Under the pieces are notes generated by a model. The model saw nothing but the letters and a program-made list of their open reading frames with translations. It was not told where the DNA came from and searched no databases. Both the position numbers and the translations under genes were made by a program. DNA of 64,000 bases from Amorphophallus konjac (taxonomy: Eukaryota > Streptophyta > Magnoliopsida > Alismatales > Araceae). Below are positions 43,181 to 53,312 of the stretch, piece after piece. The DNA lies in contig CM040124.1 of assembly GCA_022559845.1 (NCBI GenBank), positions 66,053,491-66,117,490 on the forward strand. The letters run 5' to 3'. The stretch's first letter is position 1. The number at the start of each line of letters is the position of its first letter.

Positions 43181-44815
43181 AGAGGGGAGGGGAGCGTGCT
43201 GGTCGCGAGATCCTCTTTTAAAAAAATTGATCGACTCTTGATTTTATTTTGGGAGAACTTTTCAAACGGTGAAATTTCATCCTAAAAATTGAGAGAGAGA
43301 TTACCAAACACGTCTAAGTGGATTTTCTATTCCTATTTTTAAATTTAAGAGAAAAAAGAGGGGAAAAAAGCAACCAAACACCCTATAAGATTGTTGGCAG
43401 ACATGCAGAAGGTAGATATGATTAGTGCTGACCAGTTACACTAATTAATTAATCTCCATTTGACAAGACATATTCCCTTGGAATTAAGATGACCTAATTA
43501 ATTTGCATATTTTTCATATAGTGTTAAAGAGTGTGTTGGAATCTACCGGGGGGTCAAAATCGGGGTGTTAGGACGCGACTCGCGCGGTTGGAGTTCAATT
43601 GAGATTTCGGTGCCTTCTACGTAGAAATCTAGTTGGGTTGTGAGTTTGCTAGGTGTCCTGGGTACTGGGTGACTCAGTGGGTGACATCGGGTGTTCATTG
43701 AACCATTGGAGTGGAAGAAGTACTCTCTTTAACCGCATGAAGCGTGCAAGTCCTCCTAAAATCATCTCTCATTCTTGAAATTTTGTATATGTCTGTGTAG
43801 ACATATGATCATCCTGTTCCTGATGATTCGATTCCGCAACCGATAAGATGTTAGGGCACACATAGAACATCGTTATATATAGGTGGTAAGGTGTGTATTC
43901 GAAGCCAAGGCACTTGACCAATCATTATTAATTAATTGTATAACGGGGGAGAAGATGAGATGAGATCCCATCCGAAACATGCATGTCAACCCGACGCGTT
44001 CCCATGCATCCAGCCCCACTCCTCCCACCGTCTTGTGGTTGCCTTCACGGCAGACGAGCTGCTGCGGCCAAGAGGTTTCACCCGAGTGCCGCTCAATGCA
44101 TGGGCAGCCGGTGCTGAAAACAGGGGCACATGTTGTTCATTTAATTTCGTATTCCGTCGAGGGCATTTAGTTAAACTCACATATACCGGTGATTTTCCCT
44201 TATATTTGATAAATAAAAACAATAAATTTAAAATTTTAGATACTATGGTATATATGAAATTAATTTTAATTTTTTTCTTTTTTTACGAAGAATTTCTCTT
44301 GAAATTCCTTGACCGATCTTTGAATGAATAATTTATCTAACGTGAAACCCCTCTGAATCTTGAATTATTTGAGATCTCACATAGAGTAACACTTATTGCA
44401 CTGTCCTAGTAATTACATCATAGAGTAGTGTATATTATTTAAAAAAAAATCAGAGATACGATCCACCCCCTCTAACTTGCCGTGCACGGTATGCCCCCTT
44501 CTAACTTGCTTTACATGACCCAAAAAAAAAAGAGATGTGTGAATAGTAATTTTTACTATCCACACGTTCCATGTTTTTTTGAAAATTTTGAGCCTTTGGA
44601 TGAGAATGACAAGTACGAGAGGGTGAGTCTCACCTCTCAACTTAAAAAAAAAAAAAACTTAGTGCACCATCTTGAGATGTGATTATCTAAGGTGGTGCAA
44701 CAAGTGTTAACCCCTCATCGAAGGAAATACGTGTCTAGACAAAAGATCCACGAGAGAAATCATAAGACTTTGATAATTTCATTTTTTATAATTTACTTCA
44801 ATCAAATTGACCAAT

Positions 44816-44858
<43 letters not shown>

Positions 44859-45734
44859 CACTAAAAGTCATTTCAACATATTAAAGAGTTGTCGGGTACG
44901 CTGCAAAACACTGTAAAATGTCATAAAATACTACTTTATATTTAATTCAGATGTTTAATGCTATGAATTATTGATGTTTCAAGATCTTGTTGATCTACGT
45001 TTGGCTTCTTTTATCCTATTTTGATTTCCGATTGAAACCTACGGAGAAGTATAAAACTCAAGGGATTTCAGTCTCTCTTGTGCCCATTTCTAGAACCATC
45101 TAAATAAAGCATTCTCAATTTTAAATCCAAATAATTTGACAATTTTAAAGTCAACCACTTTAAAATCCCAAACTCTAAACTTAAAATCAACGATTTCAAA
45201 ATTCAGATGTCATAATATTTTACAGTAAATAATTTTTTTAGAGAGAAAAATGTTTATAATGTATGCCCCGTTCAACTGTGCCTCCCAAATTGTAGCAATG
45301 CACTCCGACCATTCTCGTGTACTTGACTTGACCATGTATCGGGATCCGATAGAAGATGGCAACCGGGTCGTCTCAACCCTGCACGTGCCGACGGCTTGGA
45401 AAATATCGGAAGTGTTCCGGCCTATAAGAAAGTTGTTGAGGTCCGAAACCAGGACGCACACGCGTTGAAGACGGCAAAGTCGTACCTCCGGTCGTTGACC
45501 AAGAGAAGAAAAAAAACCCCAAAGGCAGATGGTCTCGTAAGAGGGGTGGATAGAGCACGCCCACCGGCCACCACCACCGCCATGACGACGTCTTCCCGGG
45601 CCCTCATCTCTTCGTTTCTTCCCAGCATCATCTCTGCCTTCCAATTGCTCGACATACGTTCAGCAGATCTACGGAACCGCATAATGGTGCATGTCGTCAT
45701 GCACACGTTACACCACACGGCTGCACCGGGCAGA
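43181..45734. other. Intergenic, AT-rich; no supported gene
   Basis: It begins with the AGAGG duplication and a short purine-rich piece (43186-43215) that looks like the continuation of the CHX-fragment array. The rest is AT-rich, with a (TA)n tract at 44818-44855 and several A runs. The frame at 43936-44331 has no recognisable motif and runs into AT-rich text. Nothing else is supported. Confidence 0.5.
44818..44855. repeat. (TA)n microsatellite
   Basis: About 19 uninterrupted TA units. Confidence 0.95.
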
Positions 45735-46140
45735 GGATGGAGAAATAGCACTAGTGCTTCCCCTTGTCTCTCCGTGGCTCTCATCTTGTGGACAGACAGG
45801 AAAGGGGACACGGGGTAGAGCGAGAGGGGGGAGAAATAGTGGTTGATGCTTCCCTTTGTCTCTCCATGGCTTTCATGCTCTGGACAGACGGAGAGAGAAG
45901 GGGACATGGGTAGATAGACAGAAGAGGAGACAGAAACAGTGGGTGATGCATGCTTCCTTTTTGTCTCTCCATGGCTCCCATGTTCTGGACAGGCAGAGAG
46001 AATGGGACATGGGTAAAGTGAGGGAAGAGGAGAGAGAAATGGTAGTGATGCTTCGCTTTGTCTCTCCATGCATGGCTCTCATGTTCGAGATAGACATAGA
46101 GAGAAGAGGACAAGGGTGGGTTGAGAGGGGGGGAGAGAGA
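45735..46140. repeat. Minisatellite, about four units of 92-105 bp
   Basis: Each unit has TGTCTCTCC (at 45765, 45857, 45962 and 46059), then ATGGCTCTCATGTTCTGGACAG-like text and a GA-rich half. Unit lengths are 92, 105 and 97 bp. It lies about 0.55 kb beyond the stop codon of the kinase gene. Frames through it on the minus strand are repetitive artefacts. Confidence 0.8.
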
Positions 46141-46681
46141 GAGAGGGAGAGGCAGAGGAACAGATCAGTCTTAAGAGAAGTTTCTGAGCTGATTTGGATT
46201 AGAAGTTGGCAATTAAGAGATGGTGAAAGAAGGAGCGTTGCTACTTCACTCCATCATCTTCTCCCCTCTTTTCTTGACTGACCCCTTATTCTACCTCTCC
46301 CAGTTCAAATTAATCCTGTGTTGCCTGCCGCGCATTACCTGCTTTCAAGTTTCCACCAGCTACCGCCTTCCTCCCACCAGCACTGCCAAACAGGGAACCT
46401 TCCCCCCACAGCCCACTTGACCAGCATACTTGACAACGTTAGGTAGTTTCTGATACTTAACCTTCCCTTGGACCATCTAATATATGGTGCATAATATAGT
46501 TTACGACCACATTTTCGTATGGTAATTAGAATATAAGACGAGGTCAATTTCTTTTCTTATCCGCCGGTGATGACCCAAATCAAGTATACTTGGGACTTTG
46601 GGAGGGATGAAATCACTTTAAGATATCCAATTAAGCATTAAGGCAATGATGCATCCATTCAACCAAGACCATCTCCATCAT

Positions 46682-48016
46682 TCACACATAATATGTTACA
46701 TGAGGAATAATATGACCCCCACTCAGGGTCACATGAGAAGAAAAATTATAGGGCAGGTAGCCCTCCACTGTAACTACGCTACAATCACCGTCACCTGACG
46801 ACTCTGCGTCGCGGCGCCGGCGGCCGCTGCTGCCCTCAATGGCGCCCTCGACAGACACCGGAGAGCTGATGGATGGCTCGTCTTGCCCAATTGGAACCTC
46901 GAAGCGTTCCCCGGATGAAGCCTGCAAGGAGACCAAGCATCTGGTGCTGGTGCTCGCTACTCCCTTTCGGACTGTTACCCAGCAGCTCTCGTCCCACGTC
47001 TCGTTTGCTGCCGAAGGTGGCGAAACCCGGTCGCCAACCAGCTGCCAGAGACGTTCTTGGGCAGCTTCCAGTGGCTGGTTGTCCATCTGTGGTTCGTCTT
47101 CCTCTGCATCGTCATCCTCTTGCCATGAATCCCAGAAGCCCTGATCCAGTGTACTCTTGGGTGAATTCCCCTTAGAATCTGAGATGCCGCCCGTGGTGAA
47201 TTCCTTGATGCAGCCCACAAAGGGATGGTTTAGCAGCTCTTCTGCCGACCACCGCTTCCTCGGGTCCCTGCCCAGGCACCTCCCCAGGAAGTCCGTGGCA
47301 TCGTCGGAGATGTTGCAGGGGAAATCCGGCACGTCGTCGGAGAAGGCGATCCGGTGGATGGTGGCGACCGGGTGTTCGACGTCACGCCACGGCGGGGACC
47401 CGGTAGCCATCTCGATCACCGTGCAGCCGAGCGCCCAGATGTCAGCTGCCGGCCCCTGCTCTTCCCCTCTGGCCACCTCCGGCGCCATGTACAGGGGAGT
47501 CCCGGTGATGACCCCACGGTCGTCGCTTCCATTATCGACCCACCTCGCACAGCCGAGGTCGGCGAGCTTCACACTGCCGCCATCCTCGCCGACGAGGACG
47601 TTGTGGCCCTTGACGTCACAGTGAACGATTCCCCTGCTGTGGAGGTACGCCAGCCCGTTGAGGACGCCGCGAGTGTACACCCTGATGGTGCGCTCGTCGA
47701 GACCGCCATGCCGCTTAACCAACTCCGATAGGTCGCCGCCAGGGACGTACTCCATGAAGAGGTTGAAGAGGACCCGACCGTCGGGCTCAGTCGTGACGTC
47801 CGATCCCAAGCAGGAGACGACGTGGGGGCTGCAGAGGGAGGACAAGACCTTCTGCTCCCTCCGCAGGGGCGCCGAGAGGGAGAGCTCAGCGGACTTGACG
47901 GCGAAGGAGCCCTCTTCCACGCCGGAGGTGGAGGCGGCCAGGTAGACTGCGGCAGTGGAGCCGCGGCCGAGGCACCGGCCGCGGACCCACCCGCGGCCGC
48001 CGCCAAGCATCACCAT
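46682..48016 (-). CDS. MAPKKK17/18-like protein kinase (MEKK-type MAP3K)
   Basis: A single-exon gene of 444 codons, ATG 48014-48016 to TGA 46682-46684. The kinase domain spans about residues 10-267: Gly loop GRGSTAAV (G17, G19, V24), catalytic Lys K41 in FAVK, alpha-C Glu E54, hinge MEYVPGGDL (88-96), catalytic loop VHCDVKGHNV with D134 and N139, metal-binding D153 in ADLG, GTPLYMAPE (172-180), D192 and R255. HCD in place of HRD and the GTP.YMAPE block are typical of the plant MAPKKK15-21 group, also intronless, which phosphorylates MAPKKs (MAPKKK17/18 in ABA and stress signalling). DLG for DFG is unusual but conservative. The remaining 175 residues are an acidic, Ser-rich tail. A second ATG two codons on is an alternative start. 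The domain looks intact. Confidence 0.93.
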   Translation of the reverse strand: MVMLGGGRGWVRGRCLGRGSTAAVYLAASTSGVEEGSFAVKSAELSLSAPLRREQKVLSSLCSPHVVSCLGSDVTTEPDGRVLFNLFMEYVPGGDLSELVKRHGGLDERTIRVYTRGVLNGLAYLHSRGIVHCDVKGHNVLVGEDGGSVKLADLGCARWVDNGSDDRGVITGTPLYMAPEVARGEEQGPAADIWALGCTVIEMATGSPPWRDVEHPVATIHRIAFSDDVPDFPCNISDDATDFLGRCLGRDPRKRWSAEELLNHPFVGCIKEFTTGGISDSKGNSPKSTLDQGFWDSWQEDDDAEEDEPQMDNQPLEAAQERLWQLVGDRVSPPSAANETWDESCWVTVRKGVASTSTRCLVSLQASSGERFEVPIGQDEPSISSPVSVEGAIEGSSGRRRRDAESSGDGDCSVVTVEGYLPYNFSSHVTLSGGHIIPHVTYYV

Positions 48017-48154
48017 GGGTACAGAAGAATCTCAAGAAGGGAGGGGAGGAGAGGAAGGGAGGGGAGGAGAGGAAAGGATGGGATCTGCAGGGGATGGGGT
48101 GCTGGGAAGGAAAAGGGGCGGTGTTTGGCTATGGTCGGCGTCGACTCGGGATTC

Positions 48155-48180
48155 CACTCCCAATATTTGTAAAGGAGGAC
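48155..48180 (-). promoter_or_regulatory. Possible TATA region of the kinase gene
   Basis: On the minus strand TTTACAAATATTGG lies about 150 bp before the start codon. It is followed by a CT-rich leader of CTCCTCCCCTCCC-like repeats. A weak TATA match; position is the main support. Confidence 0.3.
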
Positions 48181-48262
48181 GGAGGGAAGAGGAGAAAAGT
48201 GGGCGCGTGGGGGGTAACTGTTAATTGGTGTCGCCGACCTGCGGGTCCGTGGAGGCTGACGT

Positions 48263-48268
48263 AGGAGA

Positions 48269-48319
<51 letters not shown>

Positions 48320-48320
48320 A
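48263..48320. repeat. (GA)n tract with G run, kinase promoter side
   Basis: About 19 GA units followed by nine G; on the gene's strand it is a (CT)n tract about 250-300 bp upstream of the start codon. Such tracts are common in plant promoters and can bind GAGA-type BBR/BPC factors; here this is inference. Confidence 0.85.
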
Positions 48321-50687
48321 GTTGGAGGTTGACGGATTAATGATCCCATCATGTAATGTCGATGCAACTTGGTGATTTTTGTAATGAGAATGAGCCATTA
48401 TTATGTCCATGGATAACGTCATTATGTATGGGCAAGAGGGGATGGATAAGCAGCTCCTGGCATCCTGCAACGGATGGGAGCATCAAGTGAGGAATACGTC
48501 CGATTTGGGGGGGGGGGGGGTTCTAATCTGAGGAGAACAAATTAAAGAATGGCATAAATTGTGTGAGCAAAGGTTATTTTTGTTAATAATTTCTTATGTT
48601 GTTTACATATATCGCTTCTTTTAATTTGAATTGCGTGGTCAGTGCCTCGATAGCGTTTTGACCACTGGGCTCATTGCCTCCGATAACAATCCGTGGTTCG
48701 TGCGGCTATCATAAGATTAAAGGCTCCTCATATTTCATATAGCACTGACAGATTTGATCAGTCAAGGGACCGTCATGATCTACCTAGATTTGCAGCTCTT
48801 TCTTACATTAATCTGGTTATAAGTGATCAAGTGAATAGCTCTTTTATCATTTTATCTGCCACTTCATCCGTCTGATCATGAAATCAGTTGGTTGATTCAA
48901 GTAAAACTGGGATGACATGAGAATATTACATTTAGATTCACTCAAATCTGATGCTAAATAAGTGAAAAGAATGTGACAATTTTAAGCATTTTTCCTGTGA
49001 CAAACGCGCCGAAGTCGCGTGTTTGGCCGGGGCCAACCACCAAGCAGTGCTACAAAATACCGAGATCACGTTTCCGGAGTACAACGGTGATAAGTTGGAC
49101 CCGTCACCTGCCCATTTCTTGCAACGACATGCACATTTTTTTTGTTTTTTTGGGAAGTCCCGAAGGGCCCACGTGATTTTACTTCTTCTATGCTGATAAT
49201 AAGAGTGCTACGAGTTGACTGGGTACTCAGTCCAGCCGGCCGAGTCCGTCCGGATGCTTTCCCACTCGCTAGTTCCCATATAAAAGACCGGCGCCGGAGG
49301 ACGAAGGGACGAAGCTAACCGTGTGCTGCGCCAACACTGACACACTTAAGCGTGTCAACCGAGCACGGTTAACGTGTCTGTGCGTGAGGGGAGAGCGAAA
49401 CTCACCTCTCTCCTTCTCATCCGCTCTCCTATTTTATTCGCGCATCAAACACGCCCTTAAGATCTCTTTATAACAGAATAAGGATAAAAATAAGAGATTT
49501 TAATCCGAAGAATAAATAAAAATATAATTTGATAAGAGCATTCAATTTTATCACATCTAACTTAAATTTCTTAGAATAACTCGTTCCAACCAAAAAGTGG
49601 AATGAATTATTCCATCTTAACTCAGATAAATTTTAAAATAAAATATAAAAATAATTTATTTGAATTTAAATTAACCCAATTTTTTTATTCGATTATCAAA
49701 GAGGGCCTCGTTACAAGTGACTTGTCAGATAAAAATTGTTCAAGATGTTGTTTGGTTTGTCTTTAGAAGACCATTGTTTCTCAATTTTAAAAAGGGATTC
49801 AACTCAAAGTTGATGAATTGTTGGGTGAAGAAGTCAGATTTCATTGGTTGGATGATGCCGGGATGACTTGGTTAAATCACGAGTTCCAAATTTGCTGCAC
49901 TACCTTTTGTTGCATGCAAAGAAAATAAATTAAATTTTTTATTCAATCTCTTTTGCAAGCTATCTATCTATCCGTACTGTCCGATTTTATAAAAAAAATA
50001 ACAAAAGAATTTATGGTCTTTGCTCCCCAAAAGAAAAAGGCCGACCAAAATTGGCCTATTATTCTTAGATTAATTGGATGGAATGGATAGGTAATCTGCA
50101 GATTCTGCACAAGGGGCTACCTAAAAAAAAAAAAAAAAAAGTTTAGGAGTACTGCCCCGCTGCCTTAGATGCGGTCATCGTGGGTCGGAGTCAGCGTTGG
50201 GCCGAACATACGCTCACTGGGCCAAGTCTTTGTCGTCTTGCCATTTCGCCTTCCACTGGGCCGAAATGCAACTGGCTCTTCCTATGGTCCAACAGCCACT
50301 TGGGCCGTGCGTGCTGTATTGATTTGGTCTAAGATTACGTAAGCCATTCGTTTGTTGTGTTTGGAATGCTGAAATTTTGGATCACTTCATTCCCTATTTT
50401 GAGGGTCGAAGTTACCTCTCATGATAACTTTAAATTGAAGCCAGCAAGTAACAAGGCCACGATAGAAAGTGATAGAGATAACAAAAAAACATTTATTTAT
50501 TTTTCAAATAAAGTTAATCGAACAAGAATGTTTTAATGGAATGCTGACATACGATGACATTAAAGATATTGTTCATAAATATCATTATCCAGTAAAATAT
50601 TTAAAAATAAGAACAATAATTTCGTTATATGAAAAGTATGCTTCGGGAAACTTCCGAAACACAAAACTATAACGTGAGGCTCCTTTG
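48321..50687. other. Intergenic region upstream of the kinase gene
   Basis: No supported gene. It holds a run of 14 G (48507-48520), a TATA box with a downstream hairpin (49279-49370), an A run near 50121-50138, and AT-rich text. The frame at 50469-50672 shows no known motif. Confidence 0.5.
49279..49370 (+). promoter_or_regulatory. TATA box followed by hairpin sequence
   Basis: TATAAAAG (49279-49286) is followed, about 30 nt on, by a region whose ends pair: AACCGTG (49317-49323) with CACGGTT (49364-49370), extended by two more pairs past a bulge. Inside it GACAC (49339-49343) pairs with GTGTC (49352-49356). No ORF follows. It may be the start of a short non-coding transcript or a promoter left by a lost gene. 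Confidence 0.3.
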
Positions 50688-51198
50688 TGGGGCTGTGAAC
50701 AAGTCCGATTTGGGTGGAACTTAAGTCGATCTGATTCGAACAAAATTTATCAATATTAAAGTCTGAGTTTGACCCGGATTCGAACTATGTCGGGTTAAGT
50801 TGGATTGGGGTGATACTAATAAAAAAATATAAAGTTCGACTAAGGTGAGATCTGATCTAAAAATTTAAATAAAAATAAATTTAATAAAAACAATATATTT
50901 AATAATATAAAAGTTATAATCTCACTAAATTAATTAGAATTTTGATGTTAATTAATTAATTTATTTAAAAATAATAATTTTATAATTAAATAAAATAACA
51001 TAATTTTAATTAAATAATTTTTAAAATTTGAAGGGAGAAAAAAGAACGAGTCAGACTGACCCACCCGGCCCATGAGTCTAGTCGGGTCATTTTAGACCCG
51101 ACTAAAGACTCGCGGGCCTGAAAAGATTTTACGTCCCGACTCAAAATCGGGTTAGACCCGCAGACATATCAGGTCAGCCCGATTCAGTGACAGTCTCA
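50688..51198. mobile_element. Probable hAT-type MITE
   Basis: It begins TGGGGCTGTGAAC and ends, in reverse complement, TGAGACTGTCACTG, a weak terminal inverted repeat of hAT style. The interior has repeated GGGTC/GACCC words and a perfect 9 bp inverted repeat AGTCGGGTC/GACCCGACT (51080-51103). Possible 8 bp duplications (CTCCTTTG and ATCCTTCA) match at only five positions, so the call is tentative. It encodes no protein. Confidence 0.4.
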
Positions 51199-52147
51199 AT
51201 CCTTCACAAACTCAAGCTCTATCCTCTTCTTTGACAGAGGAATAAATAAAATTAGAGTTATCTCTCTTAGATTAAACAGTCCTAAAATTTAGTATCATTT
51301 AATTTGATAAGTAATGAGTTATTTTTTTAGATAAATATGTCTCAAAATTTAGTTCTATTAACTCTGTCCCATCTCTTGAGATGAAATAATCTATCAAAGT
51401 TAAAATGAGAGTTATCTCTTAATTTAATTTTATTAATTTTTTAATTATCAAATTGAAAAAAAATAATTTAAGAGTTATTCCGGAGACAAAAGAGGATAAC
51501 CCAATCAAAGTGGGGGCTATACGAAAAAGCTTCGACCACACGCAAGCGCATTGCCTTCGCAAACTTGCCCCGACGAAACACGGGGAGAGAGAGAGAGAGA
51601 GAGAGGGGCCGGGGGGATGATGTGTCTGGCCTGGGCTGGGCGATGCTGGCGGCTGATAAGCTGCTCCCTCCCTCCCGTTGGCGGCTTTACAGCTTCGCAT
51701 CGCGTGGGAAACGTCGTGGCCACCTCATGCTCGGAGAGGGACCGTGGTTTCTTTGCACGGCGGATTCCGGCCCCATGTGCGACTAGTGCGATGGGCAGAT
51801 GGCAGAGAACTTAACAGGTGTTTCCGTGTGATTGAAAAGTACGTACATCATGCCCTTATAAATGCATACCTCCTGCTTTTATATGTTGAAATTTTTTTCA
51901 GTCTTATTATTCATATTCTATCATTTTTAGATAATTATTTTGAATTCAAAGGTCACACTGTGATAAATAAGATATTTCTTTATAATCTGTCCGGTACGAA
52001 GAGTATAGAGGTTAACAATTGTCATCTCCGTATCATACTACACCTTCAAGATTTGTTTGATGGTGAAGAACAGTCGACGACTATGAAAAAACCTACAACT
52101 ATTAGACGGAGCGTCATAAAGAGTCCTAGGAGTAATCCCAAAGGACA
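51199..52147. other. Intergenic; no supported gene
   Basis: It contains a short (GA)n tract near 51585-51604. Overlapping frames on both strands in 51517-52154 have no recognisable motif. Part may belong to the LTR that follows. Confidence 0.4.
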
Positions 52148-52191
52148 ACTCTGATACTTAAGTCAGAATCGAACGAGAGTAAAGAGAAGGC

Positions 52192-52226
<35 letters not shown>

Positions 52227-53300
52227 GAGCTTGGAGAGAGATGACGTTGCTCGGTGACGTGAGGAGTACTCGATGACGTGACTGGAGTATGGAGGAACTC
52301 GGTAGAGAACTCTTGATATTGCCTTCTCTTAATGTCGTTCACACTCTGCGTAGTAGATCTCGCAATCCCTCTATGTGTGTCTGTGTATGTAGGTCCTCTT
52401 CTGGGTCTGCCTGGGAGCCTATTTATACCAGTTGTAGTAGCGTCGTCTATTTCCTGACTTAGCAATGGCATGGTTAGTGAAGTGATGTCCTACTTGATCG
52501 TGAGGATCACCTGTTGTCCACTCGTCCGTTCTCTAAGGAAGGGCATCGTGGCGAGTATCTCGGCAGCATGGGCACGATTCAGTACTCGTTGGGGTAAGCC
52601 CCGAAATGACAGTCTAAACGTTCATTCGTTGGCGGGTCTAATGGCATATAGGATGCACGGACGTGGAGATCTTGCCCTTGAGCCTATCAGTCCTCGATGG
52701 GCCTCAATTAGGCCGCTCGTCAGGACCGTTGGTCAGTTGACGATGGCCGCTACTGGCCTGACCATCCTAGATCGTAATAGGCATGGCGTTACTGGGTCAT
52801 ATTGGGCCTGACATATTTTTCCCTCCTCACTAGCCCCTCACTCTCGAGCATCAAGCATGCTTGGCGCTCGGGAGAAATTGTAGGACATTAGTCGAGGGGA
52901 AAACTTGGTGGAGCCTTCGCGAACCTTCTTATACCTCTGACACTGGGAATGGCGCGGTCTACGACTTTTCTTGGTGCACAAGATGATTCCCCTGTGTGCT
53001 GGGTGATGTCCCTATCATCATGACAGTGTCGTTTCATGCTTGGAGAAACGGAATGGATCATCCATCAGTGCAACTCTTGGTTTTCCCGCCAAGTGCACCG
53101 GCAGTGGCATTTGAGTTCCTGACCGTTCTCTTGGTCCGGATCATCAAAACAAGGCAAACATGCCACTCCTTCGAGATTTTATAAGAAGGGCGAGAGATAC
53201 CTAAAGCAACACATCTACACTCTTTCTCTTCGGCATTGGTGTTTATTGCTTCCTTTTTGCTTGCTTAGTGTCTTGTGAGACTCTTTACCTTCTTACTCCT
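52148..53300 (-). repeat. Probable LTR of a Tat-type gypsy element, minus orientation
   Basis: Features I associate with this monocot LTR type are present: a CTGATACTTAAGTCAG segment, an (AG)n tract (52193-52222), GGGAGCCTATTTATA (52414-52428, which reads TATAAATAGG on the minus strand, a good TATA box), and the ATATTTTTCCCTCCTCACTAG stretch near 52813. Neither LTR border was found, and no second copy is in the window, so this rests on resemblance. Confidence 0.4.
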
Positions 53301-53312
53301 TCCATCGAACTC

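Noticed and set aside
43936..44331. 131-codon frame as a host gene
   Set aside because: No known motif, ends in AT-rich low-complexity text, no gene-like base composition beyond the first half.
45422..46069. 215-codon minus-strand frame beyond the kinase gene
   Set aside because: It runs through the minisatellite, so its repeated SPLPSLYPCPILSACPEH-like text is the repeat read as protein.
47354..48172. Plus-strand frames opposite the kinase gene
   Set aside because: Shadows of a GC-rich coding sequence; the minus-strand frame alone shows kinase motifs in order.
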